This document shows positions 25,924 to 35,021 of a stretch of DNA of 64,000 bases, one piece after another (positions within the stretch are counted from its first letter, which is position 1; each line of letters starts with the position of its first letter). The translations under genes and the position numbers were made by a program. Source of the stretch: Pontibacter lucknowensis (GTDB lineage: Bacteria; Bacteroidota; Bacteroidia; Cytophagales; Hymenobacteraceae). The notes below the pieces were generated by a model, which ran no database searches, was not told where the DNA came from, and saw only the letters and a list, made by a program, of their open reading frames with translations. The stretch is taken from contig NZ_FTNM01000005.1 of assembly GCF_900156415.1 (NCBI RefSeq), positions 248,001 to 312,000 of the forward strand, read 5' to 3'.

Positions 25924-26931
25924 CTATTTCTCTGCCACCACCTCGGCCAGCACTTCTTCCAAATCCTGTTGGGCTGGTGCCTCAGGCATAGCTTTTGCTT
26001 TTTTAGCTGAGCCTTTTGCGGTTGCGTCTTTTTTTGTTCGTTTGGCGCTGCTTCGCTTAGTTTGTTTTTCAGCTACTGGCGCCGCTTCTTCGGCTTCTGG
26101 TGCAGGTGCCTGCTCCGTTTCCAGCTTAGCTTGCTCCTCTTCCTGCTTGTGCACCGTAAACTCCCAGCACAGCTGCCCCATGGCGCTCAGCCAGTCATAG
26201 AGCATCACGCCCTCGTTGCCCAGTGCTCGTATCATCACGGCATTCGGTGCACACTGCGTGAAGCCAAAAGTGAACTCCTCGTACTGAGCCGTCAGGATCT
26301 CGTCCAGCTCTGCTTTCAGCTCCGCCGCATAAGGCGATACATAGATCAGCGTAGCCTGGTGGGTATAGCGCTCATAAAACAGGATCGAGTCAAATGGCTG
26401 GTTGCCGGGCTCGAGCAACTGGTTGTCGAACAGCACCAGCTTTTTGCCGCTGTATACCTTGGTGATGCTGTGCAGGCGCGTAAATTGAAACGATTCTCCC
26501 GAGTGCACTCGCCCCGAAGCGATGATGTCGCCCCAGATCAGGTTGGCGTGCTCATCCACATGGATCTCATTCACCGTCCTGAAAATAGAATTAGCAAATG
26601 GCGTGATCGGGTGTGGGATGAATTTGTAGATGCCGCCTTTCCTGACCAGCACATTCGTACGCTGCACAGCCCCTTTCTCCATGGGGTGCAGCCTGTTGAA
26701 GGACTGCGTAAACAGCTTCAGGCGGGCATCCTCATGCACGTTCACCTCAATGTCAATTTCATCCCCATCCATGATACCCGGAGAAGAGCTCATCATGATC
26801 AGCTCCAGATGCTCATGCAGATGTCGGGAGCCGTAGTGGATCACTTTGTAGGGCGCATTGTGGCAACTCTCTTTCAGGAGTGTCAGCGCCCCTTCCCTCT
26901 CCGCGTTAACCTTGATGGTACTTTTAAGCAT
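25924..26931 (-). CDS. ureD: Urease accessory protein UreD/UreH with a charged tail
   Basis: Scaffold that binds apo-urease and, with UreF and UreG, forms the nickel-insertion complex. The core (residues 1 to about 263) shows [31 protein letters not shown] and [20 protein letters not shown], normal for UreD. A tail of about 70 residues rich in Ala, Lys, Glu and Pro follows (for example [19 protein letters not shown]), absent from textbook UreD. It overlaps the ureG end by 8 bp. Confidence 0.93.
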   Translation of the reverse strand: MLKSTIKVNAEREGALTLLKESCHNAPYKVIHYGSRHLHEHLELIMMSSSPGIMDGDEIDIEVNVHEDARLKLFTQSFNRLHPMEKGAVQRTNVLVRKGGIYKFIPHPITPFANSIFRTVNEIHVDEHANLIWGDIIASGRVHSGESFQFTRLHSITKVYSGKKLVLFDNQLLEPGNQPFDSILFYERYTHQATLIYVSPYAAELKAELDEILTAQYEEFTFGFTQCAPNAVMIRALGNEGVMLYDWLSAMGQLCWEFTVHKQEEEQAKLETEQAPAPEAEEAAPVAEKQTKRSSAKRTKKDATAKGSAKKAKAMPEAPAQQDLEEVLAEVVAEK

Positions 26932-27550
26932 GCGCCTCTGTTTTTTCTAGTAAAGCATACGTCTTGATCCAGTTGATCACATCATCCAAACCTTCCAGTT
27001 TCATCAGGTTGGTGAAGATGTACGGTCGCTCGCCGCGCATTCTCTTTGTGTCGCGGTCCATCATGTCCAGGTCGGCATTTACATAAGGGGCCAGGTCCGT
27101 TTTGTTTATGATCAGCAAATCAGACTTGGTGATGCCCGGGCCTCCCTTGCGGGGCATTTTGTCGCCCTCGGCCACGTCAATCACGAAAATGGTCACATCA
27201 GCCAAATCGGGGCTGAAGGTGGCAGACAGGTTATCGCCGCCGCTCTCTACGAACACGATCTCCGTATCGGGGTGGCGCTCTACCAGTTCTTCCACGGCCT
27301 CAATGTTCATCGAGGCATCCTCGCGTATGGCAGTATGCGGGCAGCCGCCCGTCTCCACACCCATGATGCGGTCGGCAGGCAGGCAGGAATTCTTTGTCAA
27401 AAAATCAGCATCCTCGCGGGTATACACGTCGTTGGTCACGACACAGATGCTGTACGCTTCACTCATCTTGCGGGTCAGGCGTTCAATCAAAGCCGTTTTT
27501 CCTGATCCTACAGGACCAGCAACCCCTATTCTCACATGTTTTTTTGACAT
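26924..27550 (-). CDS. ureG: Urease accessory GTPase UreG
   Basis: GTPase that couples GTP hydrolysis to nickel delivery. A 208-residue protein with P-loop [10 protein letters not shown], the conserved [15 protein letters not shown], metal-binding [16 protein letters not shown] (CPH motif), [15 protein letters not shown] and guanine motif NKTDLAPYV. All expected residues are present. It lies 24 bp after ureF and overlaps ureD. Confidence 0.97.
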   Translation of the reverse strand: MSKKHVRIGVAGPVGSGKTALIERLTRKMSEAYSICVVTNDVYTREDADFLTKNSCLPADRIMGVETGGCPHTAIREDASMNIEAVEELVERHPDTEIVFVESGGDNLSATFSPDLADVTIFVIDVAEGDKMPRKGGPGITKSDLLIINKTDLAPYVNADLDMMDRDTKRMRGERPYIFTNLMKLEGLDDVINWIKTYALLEKTEAHA

Positions 27551-27574
27551 AAAGTATCTGTTTAGGTGGTTTCT

Positions 27575-28261
27575 TTAGGATATATATAGTCTTGAGTATT
27601 GCTTTTCGTGCTGCATGCAACGTATCTCCTGCCCGATGCAGCAGAGCCCGACCATCTCCTCTTCCATGTTTTCCTGCTCATCCACCAGTTGCTTAATGGT
27701 GGCCTGCAGGTCGAAAAGGATCTTCTGGGCATCACCCTGCCCAATGGGCACCAGCTTGGCACAGTTGGTGACAATGCCATTGAGGGTGTTGTAGTAAAAG
27801 GCCAGCAAGGCGTCTTTCAGGGTGATGCCACTGGCATGCGCATACATGGCAAAGGCGACGGCATAGTGCCCGTGCAGCTTGCCCTCCTGAATTTTAGACA
27901 GGTAGTTACTGCAGCGCTTAACAGGGTGCAGCTCCTGCGTCAGCTTCAGGAAACGGACAGCCAGTTTTTTGCTCGCGTCCCGAATCTCGGCAGGTGCCTT
28001 CAGGGCTGTAATCATTTCGTCCAGCTTCTGAAATTCCCGCACCGATTTCTTCGCCTCCAGCAAGGCCCAGGCTTTTTGCAAAAAGGCCGCATCGTTGTAG
28101 TAAATGCTATGGCGCAGCATGTTGTTAGCATATACCTTGGCCGTTGGCGTGTTGTGCACAATGCCCTGACTCACGTAAGACTCCAGCCCATAAGAATGCG
28201 TAAAGCTTCCGATCGGAAACATGGAGTCGTTGATCTGCAGGAGGGTTAAGAGTGGCTGCAT
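27575..28261 (-). CDS. ureF: Urease accessory protein UreF
   Basis: All-helical 228-residue accessory protein that bridges UreD and UreG. Signatures are LLQINDSMFPIGSFTHSYGLE at the start, the GHYAVAFAMYAHASGI helix and ALLAFYYNTLNGIVTNCAKLVPIGQ. It starts 5 bp after the ureE stop and is certainly in the same operon. Confidence 0.95.
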   Translation of the reverse strand: MQPLLTLLQINDSMFPIGSFTHSYGLESYVSQGIVHNTPTAKVYANNMLRHSIYYNDAAFLQKAWALLEAKKSVREFQKLDEMITALKAPAEIRDASKKLAVRFLKLTQELHPVKRCSNYLSKIQEGKLHGHYAVAFAMYAHASGITLKDALLAFYYNTLNGIVTNCAKLVPIGQGDAQKILFDLQATIKQLVDEQENMEEEMVGLCCIGQEIRCMQHEKQYSRLYIS

Positions 28262-28266
28262 AGCTG

Positions 28267-28746
28267 TTATTTAATGGTTATTTTTCTGGTGTAATTGTTT
28301 CCATGCCGGCGCACACGCAAGGCATGTGTTTTCAGGAGCTTTCGCACCTCACGCCGTGGCTCGTAGCCTGAGCGCTCCAACAAGCGGTAAAGCGGGTTCT
28401 CAAACTCGACCAAGACCTCTGCCTCCTCGTTGATGAAAACAGGAATGTGTTTATTTCCGATCTCGAAGCAAATGGTGCCCATGTCTTTGAAGTTGTCGGG
28501 CTTGAACACGATGCACTCGCAGGGCAGTATGTTGATGGCAATGGCCCGCTCTCCGTCCAGGTATAGCAAGTCACCGTCTTCCAGCGGTGTCGAGTCTTTG
28601 CGTATACCGATCTCCTGTCCCGCCCTAGTCCGCTTTCGTAGGGTAGTTTTGCCCGTATCAAACCAATCGAGGTCCAAAAAATCAATCGAAAGGTTACCTG
28701 TATTGGTGTTGGATAGGTTGCCGATGACCTTTTCTACTAGTAGCAT
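28267..28746 (-). CDS. ureE: Urease nickel chaperone UreE
   Basis: Canonical-position UreE of 159 residues: MLLVEKVIGNL, PLEDGDLLYLDGERAIAINI and CFEIGNKHIPVF with the conserved nickel-binding His. The basic C-terminus (LRVRRHGNNYTRKITIK) lacks His repeats. I start at the ATG ending at 28746; the frame is open further but would overlap ureC. A hairpin lies between ureC and this gene. Confidence 0.93.
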   Translation of the reverse strand: MLLVEKVIGNLSNTNTGNLSIDFLDLDWFDTGKTTLRKRTRAGQEIGIRKDSTPLEDGDLLYLDGERAIAINILPCECIVFKPDNFKDMGTICFEIGNKHIPVFINEEAEVLVEFENPLYRLLERSGYEPRREVRKLLKTHALRVRRHGNNYTRKITIK

Positions 28747-28758
28747 AGGGTGATAAAG

Positions 28759-28794
28759 GTGCTGCCAGTTCAGGTATAACCCAGCCGGCAGCAC
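28759..28794 (-). other. Hairpin between ureC and ureE
   Basis: GTGCTGCC (28759-28766) pairs with GGCAGCAC (28787-28794) around a 20-nt loop containing one AGGTATA word. It may be a partial terminator or mRNA stability element that keeps the structural genes expressed above the accessory genes. Confidence 0.5.
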
Positions 28795-28808
28795 GTTTTG
28801 TAACAAGT

Positions 28809-30644
28809 TTAGAACAGGAAGTAGCGCTGCGCCATTGGTAGCACCTTCAGCGGCTCGCAAGTGAGTAACTCGCCATTGGCCGTTACGGCGTAGGTTTCTG
28901 GGTTTACCTCCAGTTTCGGTGTGGCGTTGTTGTGCACCATGTCTTTCTTGGTCACTTTGCGGCATCCTCTCACTGGCAGGAACCCTTTGCCCAGCCCCAG
29001 TTTGTTGATGCTGCCGTTCTCCATCGATATCTGCGACACGAAGTTGAAACCGCTTGTCTGGATAGACCTGCCGTAGTACCCCCACATCGGACGGTAAATA
29101 ACAGGCTGCGGCAGGGAAATAGAACCGTTCGGGTCACCCATACGGGCACCCACAGCCACGCCATTCTTGAAAATGATCTCTGGTTTCACCCCAAACATAC
29201 CTGGCTCCCACAACACGAGGTCAGCATACTTGCCTACCTCGATAGAGCCCACATAATCGGACACGCCGTGTGTTTTGGCTGGGTTGATGGTATACTTGGA
29301 GATGTAGCGCTTCACACGCAGGTTATCTGCCCCAGAGGCTTTATCCTCTGCCAGCGGGCCACGCTGCACTTTCATTTTATGAGCGGTCTGCCAGGTACGC
29401 ATGATGGTTTCACCAATACGCCCCATGGCCTGGCTGTCGGACGACATCATGCTGAACACACCCATGTCCTGCAGGATATCCTCGGCGGCAATGGTCTGCG
29501 GACGGATACGGGAGTCGGCAAATGAAACATCCTCCGGTATGCTCTTATCCAGGTGGTGCACCGACATCAGCATGTCCAGGTGCTCGTCCACGGTGTTGAT
29601 GGTATACGGCTTGGTTGGGTTGGTAGAGGAAGGCAGCACGTTCGGGTACATGGCAATCTTGATGATATCCGGAGCGTGGCCACCACCTGCACCCTCGGTG
29701 TGGTAGGTATGGATCACACGGCCGTTGATCGCTTTCACAGTGTCTTCAAGGAAGCCCGCTTCGTTGAGCGTGTCCGAGTGAATGGCGATCTGTACGTCAT
29801 ATTTGTCAGCCACCTGCAAAGCGATGTCGATCGTAGAGGGCGTAGTACCCCAGTCTTCGTGCAGTTTCAGGCCAAGTGCACCTGCCTCGATTGGCTGTGC
29901 AGCTGTTTTAAAGGTAGAAGTGTTGCCTTTGCCCAGGAAACCAAAGTTCATTGGGGTAGACTCCGACGCCTCGAACATGCGTTCCATCCACCACTTGCCT
30001 GGCGTTACGGTTGTAGCAAGGGTTCCGTCTGATGGACCTGTACCACCGCCGATCATGGTTGTAACGCCACTGAAAAGCGCTACCTCTACTTGTTGCGGCG
30101 CAATAAAGTGAATGTGCGTATCGATAGCTCCTGCCGTAACGATCTTGCCCGCACAGGCCTGCACCTCGGTGGCCGCACCGATGATCATGCCTTTGGTCAC
30201 ACCTTGTTGGGTATCGGGGTTACCGGCTTTTCCTATACCTACAATCTTGCCATCTTTTATACCGATGTCGGCTTTCACAATGCCCCAGTGGTCAATGATA
30301 ATGGCGTTCAACAGCACAAGGTCGAGCACTTCGTCCTGCCCTGCTGAGGTAGACTGGCCCATACCGTCGCGTACGGTTTTGCCGCCGCCGAACTTGTTTT
30401 CGTCGCCGTAAACGTTAAAGTCTTTTTCGATCTGTATGAAGAGCTCCGTATCGGCCAGGCGCACTTTGTCGCCCGTAGTTGGACCGAAGAGTGCAGCATA
30501 GCGGTCGCGCGGGATGTATAATTCGCCGTCTACATATTTTACCGAAGAAGAATCGCTTCCCAATGCATTGAAGTCAAGCAGTGAAAGCCCGGCGGTCGAG
30601 AGTCCGACCACTTTAATCCATTCGCGTCTATTCCAATTTGACAT
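28809..30644 (-). CDS. ureC: Urease catalytic subunit alpha with a Tat-like N-terminal extension
   Basis: Hydrolyses urea to ammonia and carbamate at a dinuclear nickel site. 611 residues, about 43 more than Klebsiella UreC (residue numbers are shifted by 43). The metal site is intact: DTHIHF pair, carbamylated Lys260 in GLKLHEDWG, His262, the DVQIAIHSD and HTEGAGGGH histidines, and the SSDSQAMGR aspartate. Two oddities: the N-terminus begins [11 protein letters not shown] followed by a hydrophobic [12 protein letters not shown], a twin-arginine-like signal; and the mobile-flap cysteine (Klebsiella Cys319) is Val362 in LMSVHHLD. No other Met occurs before the core, so the extension is probably translated. 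Confidence 0.97.
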   Translation of the reverse strand: MSNWNRREWIKVVGLSTAGLSLLDFNALGSDSSSVKYVDGELYIPRDRYAALFGPTTGDKVRLADTELFIQIEKDFNVYGDENKFGGGKTVRDGMGQSTSAGQDEVLDLVLLNAIIIDHWGIVKADIGIKDGKIVGIGKAGNPDTQQGVTKGMIIGAATEVQACAGKIVTAGAIDTHIHFIAPQQVEVALFSGVTTMIGGGTGPSDGTLATTVTPGKWWMERMFEASESTPMNFGFLGKGNTSTFKTAAQPIEAGALGLKLHEDWGTTPSTIDIALQVADKYDVQIAIHSDTLNEAGFLEDTVKAINGRVIHTYHTEGAGGGHAPDIIKIAMYPNVLPSSTNPTKPYTINTVDEHLDMLMSVHHLDKSIPEDVSFADSRIRPQTIAAEDILQDMGVFSMMSSDSQAMGRIGETIMRTWQTAHKMKVQRGPLAEDKASGADNLRVKRYISKYTINPAKTHGVSDYVGSIEVGKYADLVLWEPGMFGVKPEIIFKNGVAVGARMGDPNGSISLPQPVIYRPMWGYYGRSIQTSGFNFVSQISMENGSINKLGLGKGFLPVRGCRKVTKKDMVHNNATPKLEVNPETYAVTANGELLTCEPLKVLPMAQRYFLF

Positions 30645-30664
30645 GGTTTCCTGATTAAATGATG

Positions 30665-31075
30665 TTATTTTCTGTTTCTTCTACCCTTGGCAGGTGCGGC
30701 AGCACCTCCTGCGCCCTTAAATCCTTCCTTCTGTGCTTTCTGAATAGCGGCGTCGCGCACGTTCTTCTTCGTCACATCTCCTTCCGTCAGGTTGTTAAAG
30801 CCGCTGATCAGTTTGTTGCCCCCAAATTCTACCAGGAACACTGCCTTTTTCTCGCCTGGCTCGAAGCGCACAGCCGTGCTGGCAGGTATATTGAGGCGCA
30901 TGCCAAAGGCAGCTGCTCTGTCAAACTCGAGCGCCTTATTGGTCTCAAAGAAATGGTAATGCGAGCCTACCTGAATCGGTCGGTCTCCGGTATTGGCCAC
31001 GGTGACACGCACTGTCCTGCGTTTGTCATTCGCCTTTATCTCACCCTTCTGTAGTATATATTCACCCGGTTTCAT
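30665..31075 (-). CDS. ureB: Urease beta subunit
   Basis: Structural subunit of urease. The 136-residue protein contains [30 protein letters not shown] and [19 protein letters not shown], all conserved. A tail of about 30 residues rich in Gly, Ala, Lys and Arg follows the core. It lies 32 bp after ureA and 20 bp before ureC. It lacks any signal peptide. Confidence 0.96.
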   Translation of the reverse strand: MKPGEYILQKGEIKANDKRRTVRVTVANTGDRPIQVGSHYHFFETNKALEFDRAAAFGMRLNIPASTAVRFEPGEKKAVFLVEFGGNKLISGFNNLTEGDVTKKNVRDAAIQKAQKEGFKGAGGAAAPAKGRRNRK

Positions 31076-31107
31076 AGTATAAATGTTTTAATTGTTCTTA
31101 GTCTGTT

Positions 31108-31413
31108 TTAGCGTATAGGGTGGTCGACCGTGACTAATTTTACACCATCCGGAAAGGTTGCTTCAATCTGCACATAGTGCAGCATGTCGGGCACACCTTC
31201 CATTACCTGATCCTTTTTCAGGAGCTTGGTTCCCTCTTCCATCAGCTGCGCCACCGTTTTCTTCCCATCACGGGCTTCTTCCATCAAAATGCCGCAGATG
31301 TAGGCAATGGACTCCGGGTAGTTCAGCTTCACGCCTCGCTTGAGCCGCTTGGCTGCAAGTTCACCTGCGAGGTGAAGCAATAGTTTTTCGTGTTCAATCG
31401 GATTTAAGTGCAT
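31108..31413 (-). CDS. ureA: Urease gamma subunit
   Basis: Small structural subunit, 101 residues: [40 protein letters not shown] and the late [20 protein letters not shown]. It is the first gene of the long minus-strand array and has no signal peptide. The array promoter should lie in 31414-32010; no clear TAnnTTTG site or nickel-regulator operator was identified. Confidence 0.96.
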   Translation of the reverse strand: MHLNPIEHEKLLLHLAGELAAKRLKRGVKLNYPESIAYICGILMEEARDGKKTVAQLMEEGTKLLKKDQVMEGVPDMLHYVQIEATFPDGVKLVTVDHPIR

Positions 31414-32106
31414 ATAACTGTGTGTTAATAAGATTGACTATAGAAATATCTGAAACTGAACAATGAACCCATTCCGCCGCCCATCGGTCATTTCCGTGGC
31501 TATTAGTAAGGACTTAGTAAGTGTTGGAAGTTTATATGGGCACTATGCTGCTGAGTTAAGGGTTATTCTCTGTTGCACGGGCACAGATTTTTTGACTCCA
31601 GAGCATGAACCGGAGATAGTAATCTTTTCTTTCGTTGCTATTGAGTAAGGGGTCTCGCTGACAGCTGGGTGCATTTTGTGTACAGAGAGGCACAACCCCT
31701 AAAAGGTATGCTGAAACAAAAAAATCAAATACTCCTAAACGCCCCTGTATTGATATCATTATACCCGTATTGCTCTGTACTGAAATAAGTTTTACTTACC
31801 TTAGCATTAAAAGGTTGTAAGGCAACTAGCTCATACTCAAGCGCCAAGTTAGACATGACCTATTAAGCTGATTTAAGAGAGAGATTAGAATGAGATTAGA
31901 GAGAAGGAGTTTGCAGCCCTTTACATGGTGTGAGCTGCCTGTTTCTGTGTTTACCAGATCGTGTAGGGCATTGCGATAGCCAGACAGATAGATAGGAAAT
32001 ATAACCAAAATAAAAGCCCTACACTTGGTAGGGCTTCAGATAGATGATCCGGTAATAAATAAAAAAAATGATTTAACCTACATTCGGCAGGCCGCAGGCA
32101 GTCGGG
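31414..32106. other. Gap upstream of the urease operon
   Basis: About 690 bp with only short open frames that look non-coding. It must carry the ureA promoter and holds the kinase-operon terminator at 32011. No riboswitch, RNA gene or repeat beyond the window-wide word was recognised. Confidence 0.5.
32011..32036 (-). terminator. Terminator of the response regulator/kinase operon
   Basis: AAGCCCTAC (32014-32022) and GTAGGGCTT (32028-32036) form a perfect 9-bp stem with a 5-nt loop; on the minus strand a T-run follows. It lies 70 bp beyond the kinase stop. Confidence 0.85.
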
Positions 32107-33501
32107 CTATACCTGCATGGTAGCGTGATGGGCAGCATACGCCGCAGGCAGTACTACCTCCATGATAGTACCTTTACCAACCTGCGAACTTACCCGAATC
32201 GTACCTTTGTGCGTTTCAATGATTTTCATGGCCAGCGGCAGCCCGATGCCAAAACCTTCGTAATTAGCCGTGTTGGAACCCCTGAAGTAAGAATTGAAAA
32301 TTTTGCTCTGATCAGAAGCGGGTATGCCAATGCCTGAGTCTGTTATCTGCAAGCTTATCTTCTGCCCTGTTGAGGTTAGTTTCAGGTATACAGCCTGGTT
32401 ATCTGAGTACTTAAACCCGTTCAGAATGATGTTGCAGATAGCCAGAATCAGCAATTGCTCATTACAATTAACAAACAGCATCGCCTCGTTTTCCGGGAAT
32501 TCGCTGTAGTCCATCTTAAGCTTATACCGCTCATCCATCTTACTCACCACCTCCTGCACCGACTCCAGTATTTCATCCATCCTGCGCACACTCCAGCCCT
32601 GGTCCTGCCCGTTCCCCTCGGCTTTTGCCAATTCCAGCAAGGTATTGATGATGTGCTTGAGCTTTTCGGTTTCCTGCATAATCATCTGTATCGAGTAGGT
32701 AGCCGGGTGCCCCTGCTCCAGTCGAAAAAGGGCTATCTCAGCCTCCCCGGCAATAACAGTGAGCGGCGTGCGGAGCGAATGTGAGATGTTGCTGACATAG
32801 GCCTGCTGTGCTTTAAAAGCCGTTTCTATCCGCTGCAGCATATCATTCAACGTATCCTGCAGTTCACTGATTTCGTCCAGGCTATGTTCTTTCTCAAGTC
32901 TGTCGTTCAGGTTGAAGGCATTGATACTGTTCACCTTCTTTATGATCTTGACCATGGGGCCAAACAGTCTTTTAGAGAAAAACACGGTGGTGAGCGTCAT
33001 CACAAACACAGCCGCCAGAAAGGCAATGGCCAGCGTTGTTTTCAGGCGTTTACGGTAAGCGTCACCCTCCACATCCCGTGCCGAAGACACCACCAGTATA
33101 TCCTCTTCTCCGGTGACATTTTCTCTAAACAGTCCGACATAATGCACTCCGTTTTCATAATGCCGGGCTCTTCCGTTACGGATAGTCTCCCAGTAAAATG
33201 ACTCGTCGAGTGGCAGTGAGGCTGGAAAATGAATTTGTTCGCTTCCTTTGTTGATACGCAGGATGTATTCCTCTTCATCTGCCAAATGCTGCAGCATACT
33301 GTTCTTAACGGCATAGTAATCTTCCGCTTTCTCTTGCTGCAGCACGGCGCTTGCCACAACAGTGGAGCTGTTCTCCAGACTCAGGAAGAAGTTATGCTGC
33401 CTGTAGCCAGACGACATGGAGTACATCACCAGGTTTATACCTAGTAATATCAAAGCCATCAGGCCGGTAAATAAAACGATCAGCGAATACTGTAATCTCA
33501 T
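32107..33501 (-). CDS. Membrane sensor histidine kinase
   Basis: A 464-residue kinase: N-terminal membrane helix, an extracytoplasmic domain of about 135 residues, a second helix near 165-190, HAMP linker, dimerisation box YVSNISHSLRTPLT with phospho-acceptor His241, and ATPase boxes CNIILNGFKY (N), DSGIGIP (G1) and GFGIGLPLAMKII (G2). It lies one base after the response regulator stop. Layout resembles CusS/heavy-metal or copper sensors, but the stimulus is unknown. It is near the urease array yet has its own terminator, so a nickel link is not supported directly. Confidence 0.93.
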   Translation of the reverse strand: MRLQYSLIVLFTGLMALILLGINLVMYSMSSGYRQHNFFLSLENSSTVVASAVLQQEKAEDYYAVKNSMLQHLADEEEYILRINKGSEQIHFPASLPLDESFYWETIRNGRARHYENGVHYVGLFRENVTGEEDILVVSSARDVEGDAYRKRLKTTLAIAFLAAVFVMTLTTVFFSKRLFGPMVKIIKKVNSINAFNLNDRLEKEHSLDEISELQDTLNDMLQRIETAFKAQQAYVSNISHSLRTPLTVIAGEAEIALFRLEQGHPATYSIQMIMQETEKLKHIINTLLELAKAEGNGQDQGWSVRRMDEILESVQEVVSKMDERYKLKMDYSEFPENEAMLFVNCNEQLLILAICNIILNGFKYSDNQAVYLKLTSTGQKISLQITDSGIGIPASDQSKIFNSYFRGSNTANYEGFGIGLPLAMKIIETHKGTIRVSSQVGKGTIMEVVLPAAYAAHHATMQV

Positions 33502-33502
33502 G

Positions 33503-34180
33503 CTACTGCGTCCTCATCACATAGCCTATACCTACCACCGTGTGGATCAGGCGCGGGCTAAAGTCTTTGTCTATCTTCTTGCGGAGGTAGTTGATGTACA
33601 CATCCACCACATTGGTGCCCATATCGAAGTCAGCGCCCCATACATGCTCCAGAATGTCCAGCCGTGGGAGCACCTTGCGTTTGTTCTTGATCAGGTACTC
33701 CAGCAGTTTGAACTCCCGCACAGTAAGCGCAATGACCTTGTTGTTGCGGGTCACCTCCATTGTGTCGAGGTTAACGCTTAAGTCCGCTATGGTCATCACA
33801 TTCTGCTGCACCATACTTCTGCCCGATCTTCTCACGAGGCTCTGCATGCGTGCCCGAAGTTCAGCCAGGTTGAAAGGCTTCACCATATAGTCATCAGCCA
33901 GATTGTTAAAGCCAGCCACTATATCCTGTGTAGAACCCAAGGCAGATAAAATGAGAATTGGCGTATCGGGGTCTGCATCCCGGATGCTTTTGCAAACCTC
34001 TAGTCCGCTCATGCCGGGCACCATTACATCGAGTATGATCAGGTCATATTGGTTCAGCCCGGCCATCTTTACAGCCGTAAAGCCATCCATCGCCACCGCA
34101 AATTCAATTCCCTCACCTTCAAGCCCTCGTTTGACAAGAGAGACTACTTTGGGCTCGTCTTCTAAGAACAATACTTTCAT
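33503..34180 (-). CDS. OmpR-family response regulator
   Basis: 225 residues: receiver domain with acidic EDEP, phospho-acceptor Asp51 (LIILDVMVPGMSG) and MVKPFN lysine, then an OmpR/PhoB winged helix (LTVREFKLLEYLIKNK, VDVYINYLRKKID). It is the first gene of the two-gene unit with the kinase at 32107. Targets unknown. Confidence 0.95.
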   Translation of the reverse strand: MKVLFLEDEPKVVSLVKRGLEGEGIEFAVAMDGFTAVKMAGLNQYDLIILDVMVPGMSGLEVCKSIRDADPDTPILILSALGSTQDIVAGFNNLADDYMVKPFNLAELRARMQSLVRRSGRSMVQQNVMTIADLSVNLDTMEVTRNNKVIALTVREFKLLEYLIKNKRKVLPRLDILEHVWGADFDMGTNVVDVYINYLRKKIDKDFSPRLIHTVVGIGYVMRTQ

Positions 34181-34572
34181 AAATCAAAAACCGGTTAATG
34201 CAATTTCCCATTACGCAGAACACAGATCAGCTCTAATCAAAGCATCCTAAGCCTATATTAGTCAGACGAGACTTCTATTATATCGTTTAGGTCAAAATCA
34301 TGGGAGATGGTCATATATTCGTATTATGAACAGCAGCACCAAAATAACAGGTTCGAACGAACATTTGGGGATTTGCTCCATAAAAGTCCATGCCAGAAGG
34401 TTCATGGACCTACAAGCCGTGTTTCTATACCTGCGCTTTAGTAACAAGCGATTCTATCCGTTGCAGCCCCGGTTTACATTGATCTTGAGCAATAACAGAG
34501 ATAAAATGGCATAGTGCCTATTGGTATAGAAAGACACCCAACAAGGCTGTAGATGCCCTATACATAAAAAAC
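34181..34572. other. Gap between response regulator and tmRNA terminator
   Basis: About 390 bp with no credible gene; a 62-codon plus-strand frame at 34326 is not coding-like. It should hold the promoter of the regulator/kinase pair. One copy of the CTATACCTG word occurs at 34425. Confidence 0.45.
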
Positions 34573-34607
34573 AAAAAAAGCCCCGCCGGTTTATCACCAG
34601 CGGGGCT
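34573..34607 (-). terminator. Terminator of ssrA
   Basis: AGCCCCGC (34579-34586) pairs with GCGGGGCT (34600-34607); seven T follow on the minus strand. Begins 15 nt past the tmRNA 3' end. Nearly the same sequence, loop included, ends the mreB unit at 14953-14990. Confidence 0.92.
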
Positions 34608-34622
34608 TTCTGCTTAGGATTG

Positions 34623-34989
34623 TGGAGATGCAGGGATTCGAACCCTGGTCCAGACAAGGAAATCGACGGGCTTTCTACATGCTTAGACTTATTCGGATTG
34701 TCGGGAGCTTGCAAGTATAAGTCAAACTTATGCGCACTCCTTAGATGCTTTATTTCGCCTGTGCACCGCACCTTTACACAGACTAGTAAATCGGATCGAA
34801 GCCTCGTATGTGCAAGCAGATTCACGAAACCTGCACGAGACTATGGCTAGTGCTTAATACCTAGATTAAGCAGCCATGGCGTAGTTATATTCGCCAGTTA
34901 TTGTTCGAACGGATTTTTAACAGGTGGTACGTTCATCACCCGACATGCTTACACGCAATCTGCACAAGCTGTCAATTCCAGTCATCCCC
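34623..34989 (-). ncRNA. ssrA: Transfer-messenger RNA (tmRNA)
   Basis: Rescues stalled ribosomes and tags their products for proteolysis. The 5' end GGGGATG (34989 leftwards) pairs with the 3' CATCTCC to make the acceptor stem, and the T-arm GGTTCGAATCC is present just before it. The discriminator is A34623 and the CCA tail is not encoded. The tag frame, 34895 to 34866, reads GGC GAA TAT AAC TAC GCC ATG GCT GCT TAA, giving GEYNYAMAA. Size is 367 nt. Ends are assigned from base pairing. Confidence 0.95.
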
Positions 34990-35021
34990 ATAAATTAAAG
35001 AACGTCGTATTCCTACGCATT

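Noticed and set aside
26062-26967. 301-codon plus-strand frame opposite ureD
   Set aside because: Antisense to a recognisable ureD; composition (His, Gln, Arg rich) is that of a shadow frame.
28747-29085. Longer 5' version of ureE overlapping ureC
   Set aside because: Added residues have no resemblance to UreE, and the ATG ending at 28746 gives the normal length.
31463-31648. Short frames in the gap before ureA
   Set aside because: About 60 codons each, no motif, on both strands at once.
34326-34514. 62-codon plus-strand frame between the response regulator and ssrA
   Set aside because: No family resemblance and no promoter; lies in an AT-rich gap.
34623-34660. A tRNA gene ending at the T-arm near 34640
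   Set aside because: The T-arm belongs to tmRNA: the acceptor partner lies 360 nt away and a tag frame with stop is in between.
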